Below are positions 1-7,869 of a stretch of DNA of 39,447 bases, piece by piece. The notes beneath the pieces are model-generated. The model saw only the letters and a program-made list of their open reading frames with translations, was not told where the DNA came from and searched no databases. Source of the stretch: a virus; IMG/VR virus record IMGVR_UViG_3300036864_000384, positions 1 through 39,447 of that record; one strand, 5' to 3'. The position numbers were made by a program, and so were the translations under genes. Position 1 is the stretch's first letter, and every line of letters begins with the position of its first letter.

Positions 1-300
1 ATGCCAGAACCATCGTCCCGAATCATCAACCCCTACGTCGTCGTCGAGCCGGGGGCCTCGATCTCGGCGGCCTACCAGCCCGACGTCGCCGTCGATCCCG
101 AGCGCATCGTGGTGCGCCTGGGCCGCGGCGGCGTCATCCTGAAAATGCACCCAGACACCGCCGTCCAGCTCGTCGGCGTGCTGATGTCCGAGCTGAAGGT
201 GCGCGACGAGCACCTCGAGTACCGCCGGCGACAGATGGAGTCCGCTCAGGTCGAGTCCGTCCAGCAAGATCCGGCCAGCATCCAGGAGGGAAGGTCATGA
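1..300 (+). CDS. Small hypothetical phage protein (99 aa)
   Basis: I do not recognise this family. The 99-residue product starts with ATG at the first base of the window, so the real start could lie upstream. The first half is rich in beta-forming residues (VVVEPGASIS, then VRLGRGGVILKMHPDTA). The second half is predicted helical and charged (LMSELKVRDEHLEYRRRQME), ending in a polar tail. The next gene starts at 297 inside this gene's stop (ATGA overlap), so the two are probably co-translated at the head of the recombination/replication gene run. There is no signal peptide, membrane segment or cysteine cluster. The ORF is real by context and codon use; the function is unknown. Confidence 0.7.
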   Translation: MPEPSSRIINPYVVVEPGASISAAYQPDVAVDPERIVVRLGRGGVILKMHPDTAVQLVGVLMSELKVRDEHLEYRRRQMESAQVESVQQDPASIQEGRS

Positions 301-1268
301 ACAGGGAGACCGACGATCGGGACAACCCCCGGCTGCCGCTCGACATCCAGTCGGAAGCCGAGCACCGGATCACCGCGCGTATCGACGAGGACATGAGCCT
401 TGCATCCATCGAGAAGCGCAGCCAGCAGGCAATCGCCATCTTCGAAGCCAGGACCCGGCTTCTGGCGGCTCTGGACAAGGCGACGATCCTGAGCACCTCA
501 TCGGCCGACTGGACGAAGTTCAAGGATCTGAAGGGCAACGAGCGGGCGATGCTCAACGCCGACGGCTGCCGGAAGGTGATGCCGCTGCACGGTGTCGAGA
601 TTTACAACCTGCGCGGGCCCGACGGCGATCCGATATCCGAGCCCATCATCGTCGAGCACCACGAGGACGACGAGGTGTCCTACTCGGCCATCATCATCGG
701 CGACGCGGTGTCGAAGTTCCACATCCGCCAGCCCGACGGATCCCTGTCTGATCCGATCGTGCTTCGGCGAGAGCTGGGGATCCGGGCCGAGCGCAACAGC
801 GACGAGGGATTCACGGGCCGCGGGGTCATCAGCTCCACCAACCGAGCCACGATGCTCAACGACCTGAAGAGCTCCACGCGCACGCTTCTGGACACCAAGG
901 CCGTGCGCATCCTCACGGCCACCGCCAGGCGCGATGTCACCGATCTGAAGGAGTTCGGCCTGGATCCGGTGCGCATGGTGGAAGGCGGCGGCTACGGCAC
1001 CGGTGACGAGCGGCGCTCCAGCCAGGCCGCGACTTCCGAAAGCAAGGCCGACGTGGAGTCCCTGCGCACGGCGATGGTGGGCTACTGCGGAGGCGACCAG
1101 GCGAAAGCTCTCAAGCTGATGCAGGAGCTGTCGGCATTCGATGGTGAGGGGGGCAGGAAGGTCACGGCGAAGTCCTGGGATCACCTGGCCACGCGGCCCA
1201 AGTGGCTGGCCGGCGTCAAGAAGGACTTCGACGCAAGGCTGCGCAAGGAACAGGGAGGTGGTCAGTGA
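297..1268 (+). CDS. Hypothetical protein upstream of the Cas4-like nuclease, possible recombination accessory
   Basis: This 323-residue soluble protein has no membrane segment. The N-terminal 90 residues are helical and charged. Residues about 90-170 form a beta-rich section with the acidic stretch EHHEDDEVSYS. A conserved-looking block follows (FTGRGVISSTNRATMLNDLK, then ILTATARRDVTDLKEFGLDP), and the tail is glycine- and serine-rich. I do not recognise the family. Its place in front of a coiled-coil protein and a Cas4-like nuclease resembles phage ssDNA-annealing or recombination modules, so a DNA-recombination accessory role is an inference from neighbourhood only. It overlaps the previous gene by ATGA, and the next gene's GTG sits in its stop codon (GTGA). 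Confidence 0.75.
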   Translation: MNRETDDRDNPRLPLDIQSEAEHRITARIDEDMSLASIEKRSQQAIAIFEARTRLLAALDKATILSTSSADWTKFKDLKGNERAMLNADGCRKVMPLHGVEIYNLRGPDGDPISEPIIVEHHEDDEVSYSAIIIGDAVSKFHIRQPDGSLSDPIVLRRELGIRAERNSDEGFTGRGVISSTNRATMLNDLKSSTRTLLDTKAVRILTATARRDVTDLKEFGLDPVRMVEGGGYGTGDERRSSQAATSESKADVESLRTAMVGYCGGDQAKALKLMQELSAFDGEGGRKVTAKSWDHLATRPKWLAGVKKDFDARLRKEQGGGQ

Positions 1269-2101
1269 GCGAGCAAACCGTCACCACGTCCCCCGCAGTG
1301 CAGATCGTTGGGCCTGACGCGGTCGCGCTCGTCGAATCCACCGAGCGCCAGCTCGTCGCCCTGTCCGGCCCCGTGATGATCGTCACGGCCCAGGACACGG
1401 TCACGGCTGCCGAGCGCATCACGCTCATCGGGACCATCCGCGATGCGCTGGAGACCAAGCGCACGGAGCTCAAGAGGCCCCACCTGGAAAAGAGCCGCGC
1501 GATCGACGAGCTCTTCCAGCCCCTCATCAGGAAGTGCGACGAGAGGAAGGCCACGATCGGGACCGACCTGAAGACCTGGCACCGCAACGAGCAGGAGCGG
1601 GCCCGCAAGGAGCGCGAGCGGATCGACAAGGAAAACGCGGACCGGGCCGCGGCCGCCCTCGCCGAGCAGAAGCGCATCGATGACGAAGCCCGCGCCGTGG
1701 CCGAGAAAGAAGCGCTCGACGCGGGCTTCACGAAAGACGAGGCCACCACCTACGGCAAGCTCCAGGAGGCCGAGGCCCCCCGCGTCGCCGTGATGCAGGA
1801 ACTCGCCCCGCCTCCACCGCCCAAGACGATCCAGAGCGCCATCGGCACCGTGAGCGTGAGGAAGGGCCAGTGGACCTACGAGGTCCAGTCGCTGAAGTTC
1901 CTGCCGCGCGTCTTCCTCCGGCTGGATCCTGGCAAGGTGGGTAACTGGAAGGAGCAGGCGGACAGCGAGTGGCTCCGAACGCCGCTCGAGCTCCTCATGC
2001 CGGACGTCGAGGCACTGAAGGCTGCCGTGAAGGCCGGCGTGCGCCAGATCCCCGGCGTGAAGATCTTCCAGGACGAGGTTGTCTCGCGGGGGCGCTCATG
2101 A
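1265..2101 (+). CDS. Coiled-coil protein of the recombination module (DUF1351-like architecture)
   Basis: The 278-residue product starts at GTG 1265 inside the previous stop. An N-terminal alpha/beta portion runs to about residue 75. A long charged helix rich in Glu, Lys, Arg and Ala (about residues 80-165: ERARKERERIDKENADRAAA) is a predicted coiled coil. A proline run (APPPPPKT) then leads to a compact C-terminal domain of about 80 residues containing VRKGQWTYEVQSLKFLPRVF. The order 'N-terminal head, coiled coil, C-terminal globular domain', lying next to a nuclease, resembles phage DUF1351-type proteins associated with recombination. That is a resemblance of layout, not a match I could test. 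The following nuclease gene overlaps by ATGA. Confidence 0.75.
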   Translation: MSEQTVTTSPAVQIVGPDAVALVESTERQLVALSGPVMIVTAQDTVTAAERITLIGTIRDALETKRTELKRPHLEKSRAIDELFQPLIRKCDERKATIGTDLKTWHRNEQERARKERERIDKENADRAAAALAEQKRIDDEARAVAEKEALDAGFTKDEATTYGKLQEAEAPRVAVMQELAPPPPPKTIQSAIGTVSVRKGQWTYEVQSLKFLPRVFLRLDPGKVGNWKEQADSEWLRTPLELLMPDVEALKAAVKAGVRQIPGVKIFQDEVVSRGRS

Positions 2102-3135
2102 GCGAGGCTGCTGCCGTCCAGACGCAGCTCGTCCCGGACCTCGGCCAGATCGTCACCTCGGCTCTTGACGACGAGCTGCGCCGGGCCCGGGAGGGGCGCG
2201 GCTCTCCGAAGTCCAAGCGCCGGCTCTACGCCTCGGAGTGGCACCCGTGCCGGCGCAAGCTCTACCTCGACATGAAGGACCCGGCCAGCGGCCGGCCCTA
2301 CGAGGTGGAAGCGCTGCGGGCGTTTCACCGAGGCGACCAGCGCGAAGCCGACATCAAGGCGGATCTCGAACAGGCCGGCAAGCGATCGCGGCCGCCCTTC
2401 GAGATGGTCGGCGCCGGCGAGGCCGTCGAGCTGACCGATCGCCAGGGGCGCATCGTCATCACCGGGCGGATCGACTTTTCGATCCGGTTCGAACGGCGGC
2501 TCTACCCGTTTGATTACAAGAGCTGGCCGAGCGTGGGCCAGCGCGTCTTCACCGCAGACGATCTGGAGCACAGCCCGTTTACCCGCGGCGCGGAGATGCA
2601 GCTGCTCATCTACATGTACGCCCAGGCCCTCGAGGATGGCGACATGGAGAAGAGCGGCTACCTCCTGATCGATCTTCCGAGCGAGCCGAGGCCGATCCGG
2701 ATCGACCTGGCCGATCGGCTCGAGAAGGTGGAACGGTTCCTCACCGATGCCGAGCTCTCGCTCGACGCGATCGATAACGACGACCCGCCCGCGATGATCC
2801 AGGACGTCCAGGAATGCCGGAGGTGCCGCTACTTCCGAAGGAGCTGCCCGGGCTTCGACGTCGCCGGCGCCGGCGCGGTCGTCTTCACCGACGAGCAGAT
2901 CATCAGCGACGTGGCGCGCGAGGCCCAGCTGAAAGCGTTCAACGCCGAGTACGAAGGCCTCCACAAGAAGAACGTGGAGCGCTTCCGCGGCGTCACCCAC
3001 GCGATCGTCGGCAACCACCTGGTCGTCGGGGAAGAAGGCTCCCGCCACTATAAGGAGAAGCCCGCCACCCCAGCCAAGGACGTGAAGACCTGGTCGATGC
3101 GGATCGTGCCGCTGGGGACAGAGAGCGCCGCGTGA
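2098..3135 (+). CDS. Cas4-like PD-(D/E)XK exonuclease with four-cysteine iron-sulfur motif
   Basis: The 345-residue product is a probable RecB/Cas4-family nuclease, expected to resect DNA ends for phage recombination or replication. Visible motifs: an N-terminal Cys in SEWHPCRRKLYLDM; the catalytic core VITGRIDFSIRFERRLYPFD followed by YKSW, giving the D...DYK arrangement of PD-(D/E)XK enzymes; and a C-terminal cysteine trio in ECRRCRYFRRSCPG. One distant N-terminal cysteine plus three clustered C-terminal cysteines is the Fe-S signature of Cas4/AddB-type nucleases. The length is above a minimal Cas4 (about 200 aa) because of a C-terminal tail of about 80 residues. The ATG at 2098 overlaps the previous TGA. 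There are no Cas1/Cas2 genes or CRISPR arrays nearby, so this is a phage exonuclease and not CRISPR adaptation. Confidence 0.88.
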   Translation: MSEAAAVQTQLVPDLGQIVTSALDDELRRAREGRGSPKSKRRLYASEWHPCRRKLYLDMKDPASGRPYEVEALRAFHRGDQREADIKADLEQAGKRSRPPFEMVGAGEAVELTDRQGRIVITGRIDFSIRFERRLYPFDYKSWPSVGQRVFTADDLEHSPFTRGAEMQLLIYMYAQALEDGDMEKSGYLLIDLPSEPRPIRIDLADRLEKVERFLTDAELSLDAIDNDDPPAMIQDVQECRRCRYFRRSCPGFDVAGAGAVVFTDEQIISDVAREAQLKAFNAEYEGLHKKNVERFRGVTHAIVGNHLVVGEEGSRHYKEKPATPAKDVKTWSMRIVPLGTESAA

Positions 3136-3302
3136 GCAGGCTGGGCGAGCGCGACAGGCAAGCCGCCTCCGACGCTATGGATGCGGAGCCGGACTGGGAG
3201 CACGAATGCGAGAACTGCGGGCAGAGTCCGATCGTTCCGGCGACAGGGCTTTGCGGGCCATGCACTTTCGGCGAGGCGGACACGATAGGCGGGAATTGGT
3301 GA
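3132..3302 (+). CDS. Small zinc-ribbon protein (56 aa)
   Basis: This 56-residue ORF starts at GTG 3132 overlapping the nuclease stop (GTGA). It carries two CxxC pairs, CENCGQSPIV and LCGPCTF, spaced like a treble-clef or zinc-ribbon knuckle, followed by an acidic tail. Such small zinc-binding proteins are common accessory genes in phages of GC-rich hosts. The specific target is unknown. About 50 non-coding bases follow, ending in a strong AGGAGGTGAG ribosome-binding site for the next gene. Confidence 0.7.
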   Translation: MSRLGERDRQAASDAMDAEPDWEHECENCGQSPIVPATGLCGPCTFGEADTIGGNW

Positions 3303-3355
3303 AGGTCCGAGAGTAAACCGGGGCCCGATGAGCCCCCATCCCAGGAGGTGAGCCA

Positions 3356-3703
3356 GTGAAGAACGTTGATTTCAGGCAGGGAGATGTGGCGATCGGTGAG
3401 CCCATGGATGCCGTCCCAGATGGTGCCAAGCTGGTCCCGCTCGAAGGCGGAAGGATCATCCTGGCCCATGGAGAGGTGACTGGCCATTCTCACGCAGTCG
3501 TCGCCGCAGAGCCTCCCGTTCAGGACATCAACGAGGAGTTCGCGCGGCTGTACGAGCTCGAGGGGCGAAGATACCTCCATGCCCTCAAGCCCGTGACGAT
3601 TGTGCACGAGGAGCACGAGAAGATCGATGTCCCGGCCAGCATCCGGGAGATCACGATCCAGCGGGAGTGGACGCCCGAAGCGATCCGCAACGTCGCGGAC
3701 TGA
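3356..3703 (+). CDS. Conserved phage protein with HGEVTGHSHAV / HEEH motifs
   Basis: The 115-residue protein starts at GTG 3356, eight bases after AGGAGG. It opens with FRQGDVAIG, has the central motif LAHGEVTGHSHAV, and ends with TIVHEEHEKIDVPASI and ITIQREWTPEA. I recognise this as a small conserved phage family that recurs next to DUF6745 proteins like the one that follows. The clustered histidines suggest metal binding, but no activity is known to me. The pairing with the downstream gene suggests a shared function. The 10-base gap to the next gene suggests one transcript. Confidence 0.75.
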   Translation: MKNVDFRQGDVAIGEPMDAVPDGAKLVPLEGGRIILAHGEVTGHSHAVVAAEPPVQDINEEFARLYELEGRRYLHALKPVTIVHEEHEKIDVPASIREITIQREWTPEAIRNVAD

Positions 3704-3712
3704 GCCTCGGCC

Positions 3713-5014
3713 GTGGCGCGCACGAAGGATTTCGATCGGTTCGTCTCGGCTTGCGATTACCCGGGCCTCCTCGATGAGGAGATCGTCTCCCAGTCGCTGG
3801 CCGAGTATCTGGCGGTACTCGGAGTCAAGAGGGAGATTAGGCGGCTACCCGCCGACTGGGATCTCGACACCGAAGAGCCGCTGCGCCGGTCGGTGTGGAG
3901 CATTCTGGACGATGTCGCGGCGAGGGCAGGCCGGAAGCCACCCGCCCTCGACGCCCGCGACGCCCTCGACGCCGGCGACGCCCGCGACGCCCGCGCCGCC
4001 CGCGACGCCCGCGACGCCCGCGACGCCCGCGACGCCCGCGACGCCCGCGCCGCCCGCGCCGCCCGCGCCGCCCGCGCCGCCCGCGACGCCCTCGACGCCC
4101 GCGACGCCCTCGACGCCCTCGACGCCGGCGACGCCCGCGCCGCCCGCGCCGCCCTCGACGCCCGCGACGCCCTCGACGCCCTCGACGCCGGCGACGCCCG
4201 CGACGCCCGCGCCGCCCGCGACGCCCGCGACGCCCGCGACGCCCGCGCCGCCCGCGCCGCCCTCGACGCCCGCGACGCCCTCGACGCCGGCGACGGCGCT
4301 CTGAGGCGTTTCACATCGTGGTGCATTCATCGCACTTGGCTGTGGTGGTCCTGGGATCTCTCATGGATCACCACGACGCTGATTGGGGCCCAGCAGCTCG
4401 GCCGTGACATCCCCTGGGCGCGCCCGCTCTTCGAGGCCTACATCGCCGGATGCTGGATGCTGTATTGGACCGACGACACGCTCTATTGGATCGCCAAGCC
4501 GACGGTCCATGTAGAGCAGGTCGACGGCTGGAGGCGTCTGCATTGCGAAGACGGCCCCACGCTGGAATCCGACATCGAGAATCTCTACTTCTGGCACGGC
4601 GTGCTGGTGCCGGCGTTCGTCGTGGTCCGGCCCAAGTGGATCACGGTCAAGCACATCCTGGGGGAGGAAAACGCCGAAGTCCGGCGCGTGATGATCGAGC
4701 GGTATGGGTGGGATCGCTTCCTCACGGAGGCGGGAACCCTTCTGCACAGCGATGGGTTCGGCGACCTGTACCGTTTCATCCCTGACAACGACGAGCCGAT
4801 CACCGGCGTCGTGGTCGTTAACAGCACCCACGAGCCCGACGGCAGCTTCAAGATGTATACGTTGCAGGTCCACCCCGAACTGCGGCCCCTCTATGCCAAC
4901 GACGAGGCCGGCCGACCCCGACTTGGAGAGCCGCAGGAACTGACGGCCAGAAACGCCGTGGCCTCCACCTTCGGCCTTCGCGGAGAGGAGTACCGGCCGA
5001 TGGTCCAGACATGA
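3713..5014 (+). CDS. DUF6745-type protein with a long DAR/DAL triplet-repeat linker
   Basis: The 433-residue protein starts at GTG 3713. Residues 1-75 form an ordinary N-terminal domain. Residues about 78-195 are an almost perfect three-residue repeat of the form [D/A]-A-[R/L/G], encoded by a GACGCCCGC-type minisatellite. The C-terminal 235 residues match what I know as the DUF6745 domain: a Trp-rich helix (WCIHRTWLWWSWDLSW), LHCEDGPTLESDIENLYFWH, NAEVRRVMIERYGWDRFL, and a terminal TFGLRGEEYRPM. The family is often found in phages and beside leucine-rich or pentapeptide repeat proteins; no biochemical role is known to me. The repeat block probably forms a charged helix or flexible arm, and its length is likely unstable. 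The downstream ATPase overlaps by ATGA. Confidence 0.78.
   Translation: MARTKDFDRFVSACDYPGLLDEEIVSQSLAEYLAVLGVKREIRRLPADWDLDTEEPLRRSVWSILDDVAARAGRKPPALDARDALDAGDARDARAARDARDARDARDARDARAARAARAARAARDALDARDALDALDAGDARAARAALDARDALDALDAGDARDARAARDARDARDARAARAALDARDALDAGDGALRRFTSWCIHRTWLWWSWDLSWITTTLIGAQQLGRDIPWARPLFEAYIAGCWMLYWTDDTLYWIAKPTVHVEQVDGWRRLHCEDGPTLESDIENLYFWHGVLVPAFVVVRPKWITVKHILGEENAEVRRVMIERYGWDRFLTEAGTLLHSDGFGDLYRFIPDNDEPITGVVVVNSTHEPDGSFKMYTLQVHPELRPLYANDEAGRPRLGEPQELTARNAVASTFGLRGEEYRPMVQT
3946..4302 (+). repeat. GC-rich minisatellite (9-bp GACGCCCGC-type units) inside the DUF6745 gene
   Basis: About 350 bases are built from 9-base units GAC-GCC-CGC with the variants GCC-GCC-CGC, GAC-GCC-CTC and GAC-GCC-GGC. 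Longer blocks are themselves duplicated: the peptide order DALDARDALDALDAG appears once and a close copy follows. Because the units contain no stop codon in any frame, open reading frames appear in other frames on both strands here (PAT-type, ASR-type and GVA-type repeats). I treat those as shadows. Slippage or unequal recombination should make this locus length-variable. Confidence 0.9.
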
Positions 5015-6654
5015 AGCGGTTCGTGCTGGGCACCGGCGAGGCGGGGGATCTTTCCTGCAGCCTCGAGGTCCTCGTCGACACGCGGCTGCTCATTCAGGCC
5101 AACAGCGGCGGTGGGAAGTCGTGGTGCCTGCGCCGAATCCTCGAGCAGACCCACGGCCAGGTCCAGCAGCTCGTCATCGATCCGGAAGGGGAGTTCGCGT
5201 CCCTGCGCGAGCGATTCGATTACGTGCTGGCGGCAAAGCATGGCGGCGACACCGCGGCGGATCCCCGCGGCGCGAAGCTGCTCGCCGAGCGCCTGCTCGA
5301 GCTGGGGGTCTCCGCCATCCTCGACATCTACGAGCTGAAGGCCCACGACCGGATCCGGTTCGTCAGGGCCTTCCTCGAGGCGTTGGTCGACGCCCCCAAG
5401 AGCTTGTGGCATCCCGCCCTCGTCGTGGTGGACGAGGCCCACGTCTACTGTCCACAGAAGGGCGAGGCCGAGTCCGCCGGCGCCGTCATCGACCTTGCCA
5501 CCCGGGGACGGAAGCGCGGGTTCTGCTCCATCCTGGCGACCCAGCGCCTCTCGAAGCTCCACAAGGACGCGGCCGCGGAGTGCAACAACAAGCTGATCGG
5601 ACGCACGGGCCTGGACGTGGACATCGCACGCGCAGGCGACGAACTGGGCCTGCGCACGAAGGACGATCAGCAGCGCCTGCGAGATCTCGAGCCAGGGGAG
5701 TTCTTCGGGTTCGGTCCTGCCCTGTCCAGGTCGGTGCAGAGAGTCACGGTCGGCAAGGTGCAGACGACGCACCCGAAAGCCGGCGCGCGTATCGCGTTTG
5801 CCGCGCCGCCCCCCACCGACAAGGTCAAGGCCCTGCTTCCGAAGCTGTCCGATCTGCCGGCTGAGGCCGAGGCCCGCCAGAGGACGGAGAAGGATCTGCG
5901 GCAGGAGATCGCCAACCTCAAGCGCGAGCTAACCATGCGCCCGAAGGCGATCGAGACGAAGATCGAACGGGTCTCCGTGCTGGAGCCCGACGACGTGAAG
6001 GCGCTCCAGATCATCATCAACGGCCTGGACGGCTACACGGTCCGGATAGGGGAGCTCACACGAAGCCTGGCCGCGGCGCTCTCCAAAGCCCGGGCGGTTC
6101 AGCCTGCCCCCGTCACCGTCTGCCCGCCACCGAGGAACACTCCTGCAGCCCGCCAGCCTCTCAATCGGCTCGCTCTCGCGGCCCCGTTCTACAACGGGAG
6201 CCTCGCCAAAGGCGAGCGAAAGATCCTCACCGCCGCGGCGCAGCACCAGGCCGGGGTCACCAAGGAACAGCTCACTGTGCTCACCGGCTACAAGCGCTCC
6301 TCAAGGGACACCTACCTCCAGAAGCTCACGGCTGCCGGGCTGGTTGAAAACCAGAACGGGACCATCCTCGCGACGCAGGCCGGCTTTGACGCGCTCGGAT
6401 CGGACTTCGAACCGCTTCCCACAGGAGACGCGCTGCGCGAGCACTGGATGGGGATCCTCCCGAGGGGTGAGAGAAGGATCCTCGAGCAGCTCGTCAAGGC
6501 GTACCCCGACACCCTCGAGCGCGGTGCGCTGTCGGATGCGACGGGGTTTAAGCGGTCCTCCCGCGACACGTACCTACAGAAGTTGAAGGCACGCAAGCTG
6601 ATCGAGTGCCCCGGATTCTCAGAGGTCCGGGCTTCAGAGGAGCTGTTCGGATAG
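5011..6654 (+). CDS. HerA/FtsK-type P-loop ATPase with two C-terminal winged-helix repeats
   Basis: The 547-residue product has Walker A at residues about 29-36 (QANSGGGKSW) and Walker B LVVVDEAHVYCP near 136-147. A sensor-like segment TRGRKRGFCSILATQRLSKL follows, typical of HerA/DUF87 ATPases. An Arg/Glu-rich coiled coil lies near residues 285-320. The last 150 residues contain the same motif twice, GYKRSSRDTYLQKL and GFKRSSRDTYLQKL, about 95 residues apart, each inside a predicted winged helix. That looks like an internal duplication of a DNA-binding domain. HerA-type ATPases translocate or unwind DNA, often with a nuclease; the Cas4-like nuclease three genes upstream is a candidate partner. 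It starts at ATG 5011 overlapping the previous stop. Confidence 0.85.
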   Translation: MKRFVLGTGEAGDLSCSLEVLVDTRLLIQANSGGGKSWCLRRILEQTHGQVQQLVIDPEGEFASLRERFDYVLAAKHGGDTAADPRGAKLLAERLLELGVSAILDIYELKAHDRIRFVRAFLEALVDAPKSLWHPALVVVDEAHVYCPQKGEAESAGAVIDLATRGRKRGFCSILATQRLSKLHKDAAAECNNKLIGRTGLDVDIARAGDELGLRTKDDQQRLRDLEPGEFFGFGPALSRSVQRVTVGKVQTTHPKAGARIAFAAPPPTDKVKALLPKLSDLPAEAEARQRTEKDLRQEIANLKRELTMRPKAIETKIERVSVLEPDDVKALQIIINGLDGYTVRIGELTRSLAAALSKARAVQPAPVTVCPPPRNTPAARQPLNRLALAAPFYNGSLAKGERKILTAAAQHQAGVTKEQLTVLTGYKRSSRDTYLQKLTAAGLVENQNGTILATQAGFDALGSDFEPLPTGDALREHWMGILPRGERRILEQLVKAYPDTLERGALSDATGFKRSSRDTYLQKLKARKLIECPGFSEVRASEELFG

Positions 6655-6683
6655 ACCGGCCCACCTTCCCGGAGGCCAGCACA

Positions 6684-7505
6684 GTGCCCGATAGGACGAT
6701 TCGAGAAAGAGCCCGGCGCAGCAAATCCCTGGACCGCGTGTCGGCCGAGGCCGAGCGGCTGATGTGGCGACTCCTCACCTACGCGGACGATTATGGACGG
6801 TTTCCAGCGGACCCGGATCTGATGTTGGCGGGGTGCTTCCCCAGGGCGGTGTCCAGACTCACGGCGGTGCAGCTCGTCTCCTGGTATGCCGAGCTGCAGG
6901 CCGAGGGGATCGTCGAAACCTGGTGGATCGACGGCCAGTTCTACGGTCGCCTGATGAGCTTCGAGAAGGATCAGGGAAAGCCTCGGGCGAAAAGCTCAAA
7001 GTATCCAGCGCCTTACGACGGCAAGAAAGTCCTCGACTTGGCCGTCATGTTCACATCTGCGGACACATGTTCTCAGATGAGAACATCTGCGGACACATGT
7101 CCCCGATCTACGATCTACGATCTTCGATCTTCGGATCTCGATCTACGAAACTCGTGTCCGGATCTTGATTCCTCCCCACGAGAAACAGCCACCAGCGGCG
7201 ACACGGCGACACGCCAGGGCGGGACTGTCAGATCTGAAAAGGCCGAAACCCGTAAGAGCGAAGCCCCTGCCCGGGCCGAGGTGGAGTCCACCCAGGGCGT
7301 CCTGCTGGGACTCATCGGCGCCGTTGCCCCGGCCGCTGTCCTCGTCCCCCCGAAGGTCCCAGAAGTGCCCTTCGATCCGCGTGCGGTGATCCGCCAGTGG
7401 ACCGAGAGCCTGGCCGGCGCCGCGAAGATGGAGCCCGTCGTCGGGCCCGGCGAGAAGAAACGGCGGCTCCGCCTAGCCGATCGAGCGCGCTCGCGCGGGC
7501 CGTGA
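6684..7505 (+). CDS. Phage replication-initiation/replisome-organiser-like protein
   Basis: The 273-residue product starts at GTG 6684 behind GGAGG (6671-6675). The N-terminal 110 residues contain RLMWRLLTYADDYGRFPADP, an Arg/aromatic-rich helix-turn-helix region seen at the N terminus of many phage replisome organisers, then the beta-hairpin ETWWIDGQFYGRLMSF. The middle (about residues 118-175) is low-complexity and coincides with DNA repeats that look like iterons. The C-terminal part is basic (KKRRLRLADRARSRGP). Initiator genes that carry their own origin in a disordered central segment are known from lambda O. I infer a similar arrangement. Confidence 0.65.
   Translation: MPDRTIRERARRSKSLDRVSAEAERLMWRLLTYADDYGRFPADPDLMLAGCFPRAVSRLTAVQLVSWYAELQAEGIVETWWIDGQFYGRLMSFEKDQGKPRAKSSKYPAPYDGKKVLDLAVMFTSADTCSQMRTSADTCPRSTIYDLRSSDLDLRNSCPDLDSSPRETATSGDTATRQGGTVRSEKAETRKSEAPARAEVESTQGVLLGLIGAVAPAAVLVPPKVPEVPFDPRAVIRQWTESLAGAAKMEPVVGPGEKKRRLRLADRARSRGP
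7053..7150 (+). repeat. Iteron-like repeats, candidate replication origin
   Basis: An 18-base direct repeat acatctgcggacacatgt occurs at 7053-7070 and 7083-7100, 30 bases apart. Between the copies lies a short inverted repeat CAGATG-AGAA-CATCTG (7074-7089). Immediately downstream, 7104-7146 holds at least five degenerate GATCTACG / GATCTTCG octamers. The block is AT-richer than its surroundings and lies inside the replication-initiator-like gene, as lambda ori lies in O. Direct repeats, a hairpin and iterons in this position suggest an origin, but no experiment is visible in sequence. Confidence 0.5.
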
Positions 7506-7563
7506 GGGGACGCCCCTCCCGTCCGTCCTCACCGCGTGGCAACACATCCACGGAGACGACTTG

Positions 7564-7869
7564 ATGCCCGATCAGAAGTGCACCGGAAAGCCACTCGACC
7601 TGAATCACATCCGGCAGCTCCATGCGATCCGCAAGCGGTATCTACGCCTGTCTGGATACGCGCGCGACATGGCCGCCACGCTGGAGAACTGGATCGAGGC
7701 GGCTTTGCGGACACCGCACATTTCCGAGTTGAGTGTGGGTGCGATCGAGCGACTTGAACGCGAGCTCGACACCATCGAAGCCAGCACGCAGAAGAGCTGC
7801 AACGAGAGTCTGGCCGTGCTGGAGATGGTTCTGAGTATGAGCAAGCAACCGCCGGGCCCGCCCTCATGA
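7564..7869 (+). CDS. Hypothetical helical protein (101 aa)
   Basis: This small ORF starts at ATG 7564, nine bases after GGAG in cacggagacg. A TTG lies one codon upstream but is less well spaced. The sequence is almost wholly predicted helix: IRQLHAIRKRYLRLSGYARD, ATLENWIEAALR, then AIERLERELDTIEASTQ. Two cysteines (CTGK near the start and SCNES) do not form a zinc motif. The resolvase-like gene starts within its stop codon (ATGA), so it is probably co-expressed with DNA-processing proteins. I do not recognise the family. Confidence 0.7.
   Translation: MPDQKCTGKPLDLNHIRQLHAIRKRYLRLSGYARDMAATLENWIEAALRTPHISELSVGAIERLERELDTIEASTQKSCNESLAVLEMVLSMSKQPPGPPS

Noticed and set aside
1876-3048. 390-codon minus-strand ORF opposite the nuclease genes
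   Set aside because: Composition is that of a reverse-complement shadow, with no ribosome-binding site or recognisable motif.
2098-3135. CRISPR-associated Cas4 as evidence for a CRISPR system
   Set aside because: No other cas genes or repeats are present. Phages commonly carry Cas4-like nucleases in recombination modules.
3757-4330. Long minus-strand and alternate-frame ORFs over the DAR repeat
   Set aside because: They arise because the GACGCC-type repeat lacks stop codons in these frames. Only the plus-strand frame at 3713-5014 has domain-like sequence on both sides.
4510-4516. ATGTAG inside the DUF6745 gene as a GTA start
   Set aside because: It is an internal His-Val-Glu (CAT-GTA-GAG) in a conserved domain with no ribosome-binding site.
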